The position numbers and the translations under genes were made by a program. 64,000 nt of DNA. Source: Ampullaceana balthica (taxonomy: Eukaryota > Mollusca > Gastropoda > Lymnaeidae). This document shows positions 1 to 12,016 of the stretch, in pieces. How positions within the stretch are numbered: the first letter of the stretch is position 1; every line of letters starts with the position of its first letter. The notes beneath the pieces are model-generated. The model made no database searches and was not told the DNA's origin. It saw nothing but the letters and a program-made list of their open reading frames with translations. The stretch covers positions 1,038,921 to 1,102,920 of the forward strand of contig CALYLW010000138.1 in the NCBI GenBank assembly GCA_944989445.1, in the 5' to 3' direction.

Positions 1-394
1 ATCAAGTTAGGGAAGGAATTCTGAGTCCATTGTAAGCTGAGGGGAGGACCCAAGGAAGATGGTTTGGAAGAGAATGGTTTGGGGACAATGAGGGGATGTG
101 TAGGTTACATGGGGCAGGGTGGGTTATTTATTAGTGTAAGGAAAGTCATGCAAGTGCCTTCCAGTATCACTGAATCTGGGAATCACTGCTAACTCAGAAA
201 CTGTAACAAACATCAAGCCCCATTTTAAAAAAACAAAGAACTAAATTAATACTAATGTTAACTGGGAGTGCCCTACAGAGAAAAATACGATGTCACCAGC
301 GGACCACCCGCCGCGCGCGGCGTGGGGGGAAGGAGTAGCTGAATTCGTTATGTACTAGGGGAAAAAAAACAGTGCTAACGCAACAAAGGGTTAT
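1..394. other. No gene recognised
   Basis: Nothing supportable was found here. The short open frames have no recognisable domain. A G-rich stretch occupies roughly the first 200 bases. Confidence 0.5.
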
Positions 395-640
395 ATTTAA
401 ACGGTCCTTGAAAACGAACGGTCTTAACAACCTTAGGAAGGAGGGAAGAAATAGGGCCCCGATATTCCGATTAATCGGTCCCATCACTAATTAACGCACA
501 TCATGTACATAAAGAAATTTCAAGCACATGTTAATATTTTGCTGCCATATTGGTCTTCGTTTAACTCGATCATCGGTTAGCGTGACGCCTTTTGGCATAC
601 CCCTAGGCCGTTGACTTAACTCTTTTTCTCCGGAATTATT
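395..640 (-). repeat. Relic of the CAGTCGAA-ended repeat, inverted
   Basis: The sequence around 480-640 is the reverse complement of the left end of the TA-flanked element at 5561. It includes the segments CATATTGGTCTTCG and TTAACTCGATCATCGG. Just before it, ACGGTCTTAACAACCTTA resembles the right end of the hAT-like element at 4295-5442. The two families therefore appear fused or nested in this relic. It has no coding content. Confidence 0.6.
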
Positions 641-881
641 TTCCTCACTCTGCCGGAATTATCTATTCTGGAAATTTGTCACGGGCTACCATGCTATCTT
701 AAAATGTTAATAACTTTTTTATTATTTAACAGATAATGATATATTTGGTTTTGAATTAAAGGGAAATGGTGATGTTTTTAGGCAACACAGACTCATGACT
801 TTATTTTCATAAAATATTATGATTTTGTTTTTTAGTGAAAATTAAAAACACCACATATTTTTTTTTAAACCTCATTATAAG

Positions 882-1345
882 TAGGGGTCTACCGATATGC
901 ATTTTGCTGATATTGCCGATACCGATATTTTTTTTGCCGATATTGAGTGCTGATATGAGTATTTGTTGGGACAAAAACCAGCATTCTTATTTGATGACGT
1001 CATTCTTAAATGTATCACTCCTAATTATTTATATTTTATATTAGGGGTCTACCGATATGCATTTTTGCCGATATTACAGATATTTTTTTCCGATATGAGT
1101 ATTTGTTAAGGCCAAAAAAAAACAGCGGTCATATTTGATGACGTCATTCTTAAATTTATCACTCGTAATTATTTATATTTTGTAATTTAGGGGTCTACCG
1201 ATATGCATTTTTGCCGATATTACAGATATTTTTTTCCGATATGAGTATTTGTTAGGACAAAAGAAACAGTGATCATATTTGATGACGTCATGTGTAAGTA
1301 TTTATATTTTATAATTTAGGGGGTCTACACTACCGGGATATTACC
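882..1345 (+). repeat. Tandem array of hAT-like element termini
   Basis: The terminus TAGGGGTCTACCGATAT, or a close variant, starts at 882, 1042, 1188 and 1317, giving spacings of 160, 146 and 129 bp. Each unit then carries the block GATGACGTCATTCTTAAAT. The same terminus bounds the complete element at 20987-22259, so this looks like a partial copy with multiplied ends. Confidence 0.7.
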
Positions 1346-1403
1346 GATCCGAAACGAAGTTTCTGATGTGTTTACAAGTTCCAGATCGTGACCTACATAG
1401 GAC

Positions 1404-1690
1404 TCATGACAAAACGAACCGTCCTTTATGAAAATGTACAAGCAAAATTAGGTACTCCTTTTGAAACTTCAACTTTTGACTCATAATTATTAATTCTAAC
1501 CAATAGTCTAATGGCTTTTGCACACGGCCACCTTTTATGAATGAAACAATGAGAACAAAGCAATAGTAATAGAGTGAAATGATGTTGAAGGATGAATGGT
1601 TGCCCATGACAACAAGTCTGCAAACGGTACATTTTGTTATTCCATACGAAACGAAATGTTTTAGACATCTGCGATTCTGCGTGCATCTTT
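1404..1690 (-). repeat. Internal relic of the TAGGGGTC element
   Basis: The minus-strand frame beginning HAESQMSKTFRFVWNNK is shared almost exactly with the plus-strand frame at 21409. This shows that both belong to the interior of one repeat family. The frame breaks soon after this motif and matches no domain I recognise. It could be a decayed transposase or simply conserved noncoding interior. Confidence 0.55.
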
Positions 1691-2388
1691 GCTATTAGAG
1701 CAATTACGTGAACTTGGCATCGGCACTATTTACACAGTATTTCCGAGCATACGAAAATCGTCCGATACCTAAAAAATATCATAGCACATGGCACACTGTA
1801 TCGTGCCTGTAGATATTAACACGAGGACTAATTTTGGTTAAACAGCTAAGAAAATAAACGAAACAATCCAGTTTTAGTAATTCGCCGCTCCTATGGTCAA
1901 TCCGTCAAAAACGTATTTTTAAAATCAACGATGGTAGCGTTGATCCCGAGAAAAAGAGTTAACCGGGTTCTACTGTATTGTATTATTTATTTAAAAGGTG
2001 CAGGCATTTTTAGGCCAACCTCCAACAAAATAAAGGAAAAGGGTGTGGGAATTTGCTTCATGTTTCAAATAAAGTGTTTATTATCATGTTCTTTTCTAAT
2101 GAACTAGGCATGAGCATGTATCTAACAGCAACTTTTCTGTTTAAAATATGACAACATCGCTAATAAGCTTTGTAATTTCTAAGACCGGAAAACGTCATAA
2201 CTCATTCGGTCATTGGGCTATTATTAGATTCAGGTCAAACATTTCTGAAACATCCATTACAACAGTGTAATTTGATACTCTGATCTCACTAAAAACGATA
2301 TTCTAGGTGCAATTGTTTTGCAAAAAAATATTTCTTGACACTTAGTTTTGCAGCTGAATAAATTATTTAAATTCCGAAGACTTAAAAC

Positions 2389-3215
2389 TTAACTAAATAA
2401 GCCTACACATTTTTAAAGATGAGTGTAAGTGGTTGTTCGATAGTCGTGACTACGGTAAACACTAGTCCTAGTGTAATAGTAGTCAATTATTAACAAATAT
2501 ATTTATTTTAATATTGATTGTTTTCCTTGGTCCTTATAAAAATAAATGTCTTGGTATTTATTAGTAATAAACTTACACTAAGATTATGACTTTAATTATA
2601 ATTACATCATTAGTATTAGTAGTAAATAGCATGAAATAATAAAGTTCAAGGACGAACGAGCAAATGAACTAGAACTAGAGCATCAGTCAGAGCCGAGTCA
2701 CTAATTCATTTACATAAATCATACTCGCAAGGACGTTCCATTTCGCATAATATAATTTAATCGCATAATTTAACATTATATTTATATTTTAATTGAAAAA
2801 TTTTTAATAAATAAGCCTAAGCATTTTTTAAAATGAGTATAAGCGGTCGTTCGATAGTCGGAGCCGTAAACACTAGTACTAGTACTAGCAAACTTATACT
2901 TCTTAATTCTTATACTTATTTTAAAAAAAATTTAATATAAATTGTTTTCATTGGTTCATATAAAATATATATGCCTTAGTATTTATTAGTAATAAACTAA
3001 CACTAAGATTATGACTTTAATCATAATTACATCATTAGTATTAGTAGTAAAGTAAATAATAGTATGAATGAATAAAATTCATGGCAATCACGCACGAACG
3101 AGCGAATGAACTAAAAAAGTAGTCACTGATCCATTTACATATTAAATTAAATTCACTCTCACAAGGACATTCTATTTCGCATTATATAATATATCAAATA
3201 ATATAACCTTAAACT
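2389..3215. repeat. Two tandem copies of a ~400-bp AT-rich repeat
   Basis: A first copy starts near 2394 and a second near 2808. Both contain TAAGCCTA, a GTTCGATAGTC block, a CACTAG run and an ACTAAGATTATGACTTTAAT block in the same order. An inverted copy of the same sequence lies at about 19395-19830 inside the TA-flanked composite element. No protein is encoded. Confidence 0.65.
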
Positions 3216-3687
3216 TTTTTTTTATATTCTATAAAATTAAGGTTTTGAAAAATTATCTGTAGGACCTTTTCCTCCAACAAAATGTTTACTACATACACAC
3301 GTGTGTTTGGAAAGACTTTGGAAAAAAAATCCTAATATTTTGGATATATTAAATTTCCTAAAAATACACTTGTAAACAAGTTTTTGGCTACACAAAAAGC
3401 TCAGTTTCTATAGGAATAACGAAGACAAGTTTACTAACCGACCTTACACACTACCCGGATGTAAACAGATTTTTATTGAATTCTATTATTAGACTTCCGG
3501 TAAATAATGACAAGGCCTATAGAAGAGTGAGACAAAGCTGATGGGTCAATTTAACAAAAATAATTAAGTATGATACTTTTGATTATTATTTAAACTAAAT
3601 AATTTTTAAAAGTTTGAGCACAGTTTCAATTCAATAAAAATCTGGCATTCGTTTAATTGCAATTATCATGAAGATAATAATTATTAC

Positions 3688-3786
3688 CTGTCCACATAAT
3701 GTCAATGCCAGGAAGAAGCTTTGAGCCAATGGTATTGAGGTACTCGGAAGAAGCCACATTTGGAACTGCCCTAGAGGCACAATACT
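3688..3786 (-). CDS. OGA: OGA exon ending GIDIMWTG
   Basis: This 99-bp exon follows acceptor CCAG and ends ACAG before GTAAT. It reads [20 protein letters not shown] followed by [13 protein letters not shown]. It is the last recognisable OGA exon in the window. The next expected block, which begins with a PKVVS-type sequence in other animals, was looked for at 1-3688 and not seen. Confidence 0.93.
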
Positions 3787-6700
3787 CTGGAAATTTTTTG
3801 AACTTTTTAAAAATTATAATCTAATATAGTGGGGATATACAAGTGAAATACAATGGAGTAAAAAAATTATGGGATGTGTCATGGTTTTAAATGTGATTTG
3901 AATTCCATAAAAAAAAATTTTTTAAAGACATGCAATAATTACAAATCAGAATTGTTAAAACATAAATTTAAAGATACCTGTTGGACAAAATAGAAAAAGT
4001 TTTGGCTGGAGGAGATGCTCAAAAACTTCATTGGAGACTGAAACTTGTGCTAACCCAAAGGACTGAAAAGCACTGCGATCAGCCTCTGACAGCTCTGGGT
4101 CAATATCATCAAAAAGCATTGCAAATGCTTCACAACCAAATGTGGCCACCTTGTTATAAAATAAAGATTTTAAAATTATACATTCAATATCACTAATATA
4201 CAGTTTGTTAAAAAAAATTATTTCAAAGCACTTTCTTTATGTTAAGAGAAAAAAAACTTAGCCATTAGGAGATTTGTTATTTAACGTCTAAAGCTAAGGT
4301 TGTTAACTGTTAACCGGTCCTCCCATCAGGACTGGTGCTGTTTAATCAGGACCGGTTAATCGCAACTTCAATAAGCCTGTATTAGCTTATTACCCGGAGT
4401 TCGTTTTTGTTGCATTACGGTTCAGATGCAGGGCAGCATACGAGACTAACAAGCGACAGTGACTTCAGATCACTTTCTGCATATTCTGGTATATAAATAA
4501 TATACATGTCATCACTATTAGTTTACTTCGCCTATGGCTATGGAATGGTTTTTTAAAGCTTAGTTGTCGAGGCACTGTACGAGAGCTAACACACAGTGTG
4601 CGTTTGATGTGAACAACGGTCAAGGTGGCCGACTGTTACTATTTATATTACGAGAGTTATTTGATAAACGTAGCAAAGATACAGGGCGATTAATCGGTCC
4701 TCAAATTTGAGTTTGGTCTTTTAGTGACAGCTTTCCTACAATTCAAAGGCATTTGACGTAAGATTACCACATTAATATCAAAACAGATAATTTCTTTTAA
4801 AAAATGTAATTGTTATGCATTGGAAGGGGAGTACGGCGAGTGTAGCTCACACCCTATTGGAACAGGTAAAATGGGGGGAATGTCGTGTGCGCTGCAAAAT
4901 TCAATAATTCTGGCGAGTTGACGATTGAAAAATGATATGGTATTTCAATAAATTCCATTTTATCATCACTGTTTACTCCGTAAGGTTTAGAATTTTATTA
5001 TTATAATTTTTTAATTCCCAAGTTGACCAGCATCACAATCAAACAAGAGAGGTAAACAGGGATGAGGCGAGGCGTGGGTTTTTTTAATTAAGGAAAAATA
5101 CCTCGCTAACCGTAACTAACGGTTTAACCGGTCCTCTTATTTAGAATGATTAATCACGAGTCCTCAAAAAATATACAAATATTTTTTTTAAAGGGATTAA
5201 AAATTGACTATAAACCATCACTTAATTCTTTGGAACATTTTTTTTTAATTCGGTGAATTGAGGGCATCTCGAAAAAGAGCTGAACGCAAATGGGGGAGGA
5301 GGGCTTTGATGCCACCATCAGACGAAGCGAGGCGAAAACTCTTGTTGGGTCTCAAAACATAACGCAAATGGGGACTGGCGGTTAACCGATCTTTTTTTGA
5401 ACGGTTAACCGGTCCTAAAAACGAGTGGTCTTAACAACCTTATTTAAAGCCCCATAAGGTTTTCGGTAAACTTCTGCCTCAATCCTGTAAGGTTTTCACG
5501 TTTATTGCGATCAACTGGTTATGAAATTTAAAAAATTGCACAAAATATTATATATTACTACAGTCGAAACCGGTTAAGTCGACGGCGTTGGGGTATGAAA
5601 AATGGCGTCGACATAACCGATGATCGAGTTAAAACGAAAACCAATATGGCGGCAAAATATTAACATGTGTTTGAAATTTCTTTATGTACATGATTAATTA
5701 GTTAGTGTTAATTAGTGATGGGACGATTAATCGGAATCGTATCGGAACCCTAATATTTCTTCACTCCTTCCTAAGGTTGTAATGACCGTTCGTTTTTAAG
5801 GACCGTTTAAAATTTAAATATAACCATGGTTCCCACTCAGGAAAACGGGAAAAAGTCGGGAATTCTTTAAAAAAAATTCTCGGCCCTGAAAGTCGGGAAA
5901 AGTTATGACTAATCGGGAATTTATATATATATATATTTATGCTGAAGTAAAGGACTTTGATTACGTCTCTGTTATGTTTCGATTCCATTTAATTAAAAAT
6001 AAGTTACCAGTTTATAATTGTCTGCGCATGCGCTAAAAGGTCAAAGTTTACGCCTCGCCTAGTCCCATGACACAGCCGCTAGCGTTTGCAATGCCGTCGA
6101 ATCAGCGAATAAAAAAAATAAATAATAAACATATCAATATGGTAATTTTAAGTTTAATGCTTTTGACGTGCAGGATATCTGTTACTATCAGAACGCTCTC
6201 GAATTTCCTCAGTCTTGTAATAATATAAATAAAACTATTGCGGCGTTGACCGGAGATCACAGCACGCTGTGGGCTGTGTGTTAGACCTCGGCCGGCAACT
6301 ATAACTAAGTCTAAGCGAATTTTTTTTAAAATCATTCCTTATCAGAATTCGACCTACAAAAGTGATGATGTTTATATTAATAATATTATATACATGTACT
6401 GGAATATTAAGAAAATGATTTGATTTCATCGTCACGCGCATGTTAGTCATAGTCACGTATCTTACTGGTAACAAAGCAACAACAAACTTTTAAGAGAATA
6501 ATAATTTTTTATTTAATTATATAAAAACCACCGTCGATTCTCGATACAAACCTTTATTTTCATTTCTAAAGATATCTGTTTATCTTAAAATGATTAATGC
6601 ATCAGAAAATGAATTAAGTTTAATAATAATATAACATGCACTGCGAAATAATGACGATTAACGAGCTCTAACGCGTTTTTCCAGTACCTCGGGTGAATAC

Positions 6701-9700
6701 ATCTAATTCACACATGGATCGAAAGTGAAAGAAGATAATATTTTATTGAAATCTCGTAGAATCACACAATAGCCGGAAGTCTCGAAGAAAGCGAGATGTC
6801 AACACTATTTTGAACTGAAAATGCATTGCTAGGCGAACCGACGAGGATCGAGCTAACCAACGTTAAGTTGCAAATTTGGCCCTCTTTTGTGCTCGAGGTA
6901 TTAGGTTTCGGCGACTTAGAAAAATCGAATTAGCCGATGAAAAAATGCTAAGACAAAGAGAGAATTTGGCGGTTCCAATAAAAAAACGTCGCGTTAGTGG
7001 GGTGGTCGAGCTAACCGAGCTCGAGGCAAGTGGGTTCGACTGCATTATCATACTGACTTCATCTTTTAGGATAAGAATGGTGTCACATGTGATTAACATA
7101 ATTTTGTGACGTAAGGTCACGTGAATGGTGGACGCGGGAAGAAAGGAGCATTCCTATTGGTTGAAAGTGTTGGGCGAGGAGTTGTGAGAAGACTTCCGTC
7201 AAGGAAGGATGTAGTGTGTGTATGCGCCTCAAGATTTCCACGTTGTATTACCTCAAATGATATTTCTATGTACATAGTATACATATTAAAGTTGTTTTGT
7301 ATAAACAAGTTCTTCAGTGGATTATTGTGCCCTAAGATTAATTTTGTGACATATAGTAATCGTTACAAATGGCTATTTTACGTATCCAAAAGACCGTCTT
7401 GAGTTTAATACTATTTTTACCTGTAGTTTAGTACTATTATTTTTACAAGCAAGCATAGCAAAAAATCACATCTTCAAAAAAAAACGTAAAAACTACCACA
7501 TAACTTTGCAAACTGAGCGTAAACACTAGCGAAAGCAACCACCCACATTTCTGGAAGTCGACAAAAGCTTCTCTCACTAAATGAAGAGTTTCTACTTTCT
7601 ATGATTTCATTACTAAAGAGAGCACTATCGAGGCGCACTTTGGGATTAGAGACAAGGTGCGCATTACCGCGCTTTGACACAAATGTTAAATTAATAATTA
7701 TTTTCCTACATCAGAAAATTTTAATAATTTTCACAATATAGAAACTTCTTTTGTTTTTTAAACCTACCTGCTCTAGTTTCCGCTTCAAAGCCTGAATATC
7801 TTTTGTATTTGAAAATGAAATGTCCAGTCCAGGTGAGATGGCATACACAAATGTCACATCTTTATCTTTTGAAGAACTTATAAGATGAGAGAGATTTTCT
7901 GTAAAAATAGATTTTTTTCTAATAAAAAATAGCATTCCTTTAATCATTACCAATGATTATCTTGACTCTTGACTAACAATTTTTTTAAAGTGTGTTAAAA
8001 CTAAGGTTGTTAACGGTTAACCGGTCCTCAGATCAGGACTGGTCCCGTTTAATCAGGACCGTTTAACCGCAAGTTCAATAAGCCCGTATTAGCTTATTAC
8101 TCGGAGTTCGTTTTTGTTGTATTACGGTTAATATGCAGGGCAGCATACGAGACAAACGTGACCGACGGTGACTTAAAATCGCTTTTTCCATATTCCGGTA
8201 TAAAATAATATACATGTCATCACTATTAGTTTAGTTCGCCTACGGCAAAGGAATGATTTTTTAATTTGCTTAGTTGTCAAGGCACTGTACGAGAGCCAAC
8301 ACACAGTGCGCGTTTGATGTGAACAACGACCAAGACCACGACTGTTATTTATATTAATTATAGTCTGTTTCTTATAAAGACAAAGAAAGCTATAAAAGCA
8401 TATACCCCATGACCTATCAGCATTCTCTGGTCACCAGTTTATGGTTTCCCGCATTCAAAAAATTGATCTGCGTGACCCGCTTAGTGAAGTATCTACAAGA
8501 GTCATTTGATAGACGTAGCAAAGAAACCGGGCGATTAATCGGTCCTCAAATTTGAGTTCGGTCTTTTAGAGACAGTTTTCCTGCAAGTTAAAGGCATTTG
8601 ACGTAAGATTACCACATTAATATCAAAACTGATATTTTTTTAAAATGTAATTGTTATGCATTGGAAGGGGAGTACGGCGAGTGTAGCTCAAACCCTATTG
8701 GAACAGGAAAATGGGGGGAACGTCGTGTGCGCCACAAAAATCAATAATTCTGGCGAGTTGACGATTGAAAAATTATATGGTATTTCAATAAATTCCATTT
8801 TATCATCACCGTTTACTCTGTAAGCTTTATAATTTTATTATTTTTTAATTCGCGAGTTGACCGGCATCACACACACGACGTCCCAACGGACGAGACGAGG
8901 CGTGGGTCTTTTAAACTAAGTAAAAATACCTTGCTAACTTTAAGAAATATTTAGAACGTTTAATCACGAGTCCCCGAAAATTTTTTTTATTAAAAACTGA
9001 CTATAAACCATCACTGTTTACTTAATTCTTTGGAAGATTTTTTTTTAAATTAGCTGAATTGAGGGCATTGCGAAAAAGAGCTGAACGCAAGCGGGCTTTG
9101 ATGCCACTATCAGATGACGCGAGGCGAAAACATTCTCTTGTTGGTTCTCAAAAACATAAGGCATATATATAGGGACTGACGTTAACCAGTTAACCGGTCT
9201 TTTTTTGAATGGTTAACCGGTCCTCAAAAACGAGCGGTCTTAACAACCATAGCTAAAACTTCTTTTCTTTTTTTTTAAATTCTAACATTTAATTACTTCA
9301 AAGAGTTTTTTTTACCTGCTTCTTCAACAGAGTATAGTTCCCTCCAATATGCTCTATGTTTGTAGTCATCTTTAGGTGCATACATGTAAGTATTCAGGCC
9401 TGATTTCTGCATCCTAAATAGAGATAATAATAACTCAATACCAATCTGAGTATTTAAAAGGAACATTTTGGTAATCATTAAAATCCTTTTTTTTTAAAAA
9501 ATAATTTTATAATCTTTTTTTTTAAAAACTAACACATTATTGGGACTAATATAATTTACACAATAAATTCAATTAAATAAACCAGTCCTGTCCTCAAATA
9601 ATGTAGCATTTTCCAAATTAAGCACAGTAAATTATTCATATTTAGCAATTCAATGTAAAATGAAACCTTAAACAAAACAACAAAAAAATTAAATAATAAC

Positions 9701-10254
9701 GTTACATTTTTTCCTTTAAAAAATAAAAAAAAGTTTAAAACCCTAAGAGTAGAAAATGCTTCAAAATTCCTTCATAGCTAAGATATGTAAGCCCAAATGT
9801 AACCAAAAAATTTGAATTAGATGCATACTAAGTTATATGTGCATTCTTTTATTAATTCTTGCTTATTGCTTAACGCGTTTTAAGAAATTTTTAATTTAGC
9901 ATATTATTTATAACATTCACTTGGATGCACCATAAAACTAATCGGACCCAACCAAAATTTAAAAAAAAATTTAATTAAAAACTCACTTTCCAACCTTAAA
10001 CCCAACTTCCTACATTTCTTAATTGTCCCTGCTTTCCTTACAACATGACTGCCTAGCCATTAACTCAGCACAAAGAGTATTGGAGAACTGTTTTGTGACA
10101 AGTTAGGTGACATAAGATTTGATGCAGGACATCTGATCAAGAAGAATGAAAGTCTTTTTTTATGTTTAATTATAAACAAAGAAAAATAATCACTCTTCTC
10201 ACCAGCTGAAAAGCAATTTTCTTTGATCTGCACTCCATGGCCGCCCATAGAAAC
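3688..10254 (-). CDS. OGA: Protein O-GlcNAcase, catalytic-domain exons (partial gene)
   Basis: Five minus-strand exons (10203-10254, 9316-9413, 7768-7898, 3978-4149, 3688-3786) have canonical AG and GT borders and compatible phases. Together they give 552 bp, or 184 codons, with no stops. In order they show [52 protein letters not shown] and LFLFCPTEYC...GIDIMWTG. These are the ordered landmarks of the GH84 domain of animal O-GlcNAcase, the nucleocytoplasmic enzyme that removes O-GlcNAc from serine and threonine. The Asp-Asp pair of LFDDID is the catalytic pair known in the family, and the lysine of YAPKDDYK is a known substrate-binding residue. The exon(s) encoding the N-terminus ending in ...VVEG, and all exons after WTG (rest of GH84, stalk, HAT-like domain), are not visible. 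The introns are loaded with mobile elements, but the coding sequence looks intact, so the gene is probably functional. Confidence 0.95.
3978..4149 (-). CDS. OGA: OGA exon with the catalytic Asp pair
   Basis: This 172-bp exon follows acceptor CAAG and ends at a GTATC donor. It encodes [20 protein letters not shown] and continues through [24 protein letters not shown]. The catalytic Asp-Asp pair of LFDDID lies at 4105-4110 (minus strand). The exon leaves one base (G), which combines with AG of the next exon to give Glu of PTEYC, as in other animal OGAs. Confidence 0.96.
4295..5442. mobile_element. Non-autonomous hAT-like element, family A copy 1
   Basis: The element has 13-bp terminal inverted repeats TAAGGTTGTTAAC, mirrored at the right end except for the last bases. 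Subterminal GTTAACCGGTCCT blocks lie at both ends. It is flanked by TCTAAAGC (4287-4294) and TTTAAAGC (5443-5450), an 8-bp target duplication with one mismatch, as expected for hAT. It is 1148 bp long with no coding capacity. It lies in the OGA intron between the YAISPGLD and catalytic-Asp exons. Confidence 0.8.
5561..7042. mobile_element. TA-flanked element with CAGTCGAA ends
   Basis: The left end is CAGTCGAAACCGG and the right end is CGGTT-like sequence ending GGGTTCGACTG. A second copy (19207-22322) is flanked on both sides by TA; here the right flank has decayed to CA. TA target duplication and the CAGT start fit the Tc1/mariner/pogo superfamily. The element is about 1.5 kb with no transposase. 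It carries a relic of family A sequence near 5740-5830 and lies in an OGA intron. Confidence 0.65.
7105..7335 (+). repeat. Repeat shared with 42060-42290 (LTR-like)
   Basis: About 220 bp is shared with 42060-42290, including CGCGGGAAGAAAG, GCCTCAAGATTTCCACGTTG and ATTAAAGTTGTTTT followed by ACAAGTTCTTC and GTGGATTATTGTG. The ATTAAAG may be a polyadenylation signal, which would fit the R region of an LTR. No LTR-retrotransposon coding sequence adjoins it, so the class is inferred. Confidence 0.45.
7768..7898 (-). CDS. OGA: OGA exon with YAISPGLD
   Basis: This 131-bp exon follows a TTTTACAG acceptor and ends CAG before GTAGG. It encodes [20 protein letters not shown], then [15 protein letters not shown] and [22 protein letters not shown] is a hallmark strand of GH84 O-GlcNAcases. 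The exon ends in phase 0, matching the next exon. Confidence 0.95.
8002..9251. mobile_element. Non-autonomous hAT-like element, family A copy 2
   Basis: This second full-length copy of the TAAGGTTGTTAAC family is 1250 bp. It is flanked by GTTAAAAC (7994-8001) and GCTAAAAC (9252-9259), an 8-bp target duplication with one mismatch. It is collinear with 4295-5442 along its length. It occupies nearly all of the OGA intron between 7898 and 9316, so two consecutive OGA introns carry the same family. Confidence 0.8.
9316..9413 (-). CDS. OGA: OGA exon with the YAPKDDYKH motif
   Basis: This 98-bp exon follows the acceptor TATTTAG and ends before a GTAAA donor. It reads [20 protein letters not shown] followed by [12 protein letters not shown], and the last split codon becomes Glu. 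The lysine in APKDDYKH corresponds to a conserved substrate-contact lysine in the family. Confidence 0.95.
9480..10200. other. OGA intron, AT-rich
   Basis: This is sequence between two OGA exons. I see only AT-rich sequence, with no element boundary or coding segment. Confidence 0.6.
10203..10254 (-). CDS. OGA: OGA exon with the GFYGRPW motif
   Basis: This 52-bp exon follows a TTTAG acceptor and ends at a GTGAG donor. It reads (G)[16 protein letters not shown](W), entering with two bases of a split codon and leaving with two, which pairs exactly with the next exon. GFYGRPW is the first active-site strand signature of GH84. Confidence 0.92.
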
Positions 10255-11270
10255 CTAAAGATTAATAAAATAATATTTTTAACAGAAAGAGAAAATATGA
10301 CAATGTTTTTTGTACTGAAGATGAAGAAGCCAAGTAAATAGCTTTCAGGAAGTATTTAAACAAACACTACTAAGTTATCAAGACGAACAATCTCGTTAAC
10401 TATTGTGACTCTCATCCTGACCAGCTGATATTAGTTTCTAAGGATTAATTGGATTTGCCAAATGAAAAAACCCAAAATGAGATCAGCATGTAAGTTAAGT
10501 TTTCAAATTTAGGGTTTCAGTGATTTTTCAATAAGGCATATTCAATGAGTATCATAAAATACTTCAGCAAAGGAAATTTTGTTTTAAAATGAATTGAAGG
10601 CATTTGAAATTAAAAGCTTTTAGAATCCATATTATAAATTATTTAAATTTGCCATATACAAATATCTATGCAGAAATACACACAAAAATCCTTCTTAAGG
10701 CAAACTAAGGAGAAAATGTGAGTAAAAATAATCTGTCATACTATTTTCAACTCCTTAACTCTTGCAGGGTGTAGACACCCACATTTAATAGGCCTAAATT
10801 GAATTATTCCATAAATGAACCTTTTAAAAGCCTAATTACTGTAATCAATATTTTAATGTTATAAGCTGATTGAATTTATTAATTAAAAGGGCCTTGTAAG
10901 CCAATAAAAATAGCAATATATTAGACATATCCTTGCTTAAAGAAATTTGGTGCACATACAGATCTATATATGAGATTTAATGTTTTTTTATTAAATAGTG
11001 ATTATGAAATTCTCAGTCTTAGAAAATTTCAAACTAAAAGATAGTCTATATGTAAGGAATTTAAATACTTGCAAAGAAGGTGCTTTGGTCCATTTTGGTA
11101 TTTTGGCTGGAAATTTTGTTGTCATTATGTTTAATTAAATGGAAGACAACTAAAAATAATCCTTAAATTACAAATAGACAACTAAACCTACAGTTAGCCC
11201 TTAATTATTCATCCACAAAAACAATTTAACTTAGATAATCATATTTCCGTATATGATTTATATACTTATA
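10255..11270. other. Upstream of the last visible OGA exon
   Basis: This AT-rich stretch is presumably OGA intron sequence, because the preceding OGA exon must lie further upstream. I looked for an exon ending in a GVVEG-type sequence on the minus strand and did not find one. Confidence 0.4.
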
Positions 11271-12016
11271 AAGGAGAAAACTAACTATGTAACACAATTC
11301 TCAGCTTGCGTTGGCCTGAACATCCATAGAGGAAAAAGCAAAGTCCTTAAAATAAATACATCAAGCAACACCCAAATAACACTGGAAGGAACAAAGCTTG
11401 AGGAGGTGGATAGCTTTACATACCTCTGTAGCATCATGGACATACAAGGAGGGACAGACTCCGACATAAGAGTGATAATTGGCAAAGCAAGAACAGCATT
11501 TAAACATCTAAAAAAAAGTTTGGAGCGCAACAACTTGACCCCCCAGACCAAGGTCAGGATATTCAACACCACAGTGAAGCCTGTCCTGCTATATGGAGCA
11601 GAAACATGTCGAACAACAGCAGTCGGTTCAAAAAAGCTTGAAACATTTATAAACGCATGTCTCTGAACAATTCTCAGAATCCGCTGGTCCAATGTCATCA
11701 TCAACAAGGACCCCTGTCAACGCACACAAGAGCCAGTGGAAGAGCTAATACGTCAGCGCAGATGGAGATGGATTGGCCACACTCTCAGAAAGAATGCATC
11801 CAGCATTGTGAGACAAGCCCTCACTTGGATCCCCCAAGGCAAGAGGAAAAGAGGTCGACCCAAAATGACCTGGAGAAGGGAAATGGAGACAGACTCCAAA
11901 AAGAATGGGCACAGCTGGGGACAGTTGGAGAGATTGGCGCAGGACCGGGATGCCTGGAGAGCCTTTGTTCGTGGCCTATGCCCCAGATGGGACCGCAGGC
12001 GATGATGATGATATAA
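11270..12016 (+). pseudogene. Non-LTR retrotransposon, 3' fragment (RT C-terminal region)
   Basis: The reading runs GLNIHRGKSKVLKI, VDSFTYLCSIMD, KPVLLYGAETCR, then after a stop near 11664 and a frame change WRWIGHTLRKN, KRKRGRPKMTWRRE and RDAWRAFVRGLCPRW. This is the post-catalytic part of a LINE ORF2 and is closely similar in layout to 35950-36660, so both belong to one family. It ends in a short GATGATGATGAT run, typical of RTE/jockey-type 3' tails. It is 5'-truncated and inactive; the exact clade is not certain. Confidence 0.85.

Noticed and set aside
882..1345. CRISPR-like array
   Set aside because: The repeated block is a transposon terminus, spacers are not unique, spacing is uneven and the genome is eukaryotic.
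3981..4196. 71-codon plus-strand frame
   Set aside because: It is the antisense shadow of the OGA catalytic exon.
7474..7680. Additional OGA exon on the minus strand
   Set aside because: The phases of exons 7768-7898 and 3978-4149 join perfectly without it, and the frame has no OGA similarity.
11285..11707. 140-codon minus-strand frame
   Set aside because: It is the antisense shadow of the LINE fragment, which has clear RT-family motifs on the plus strand.
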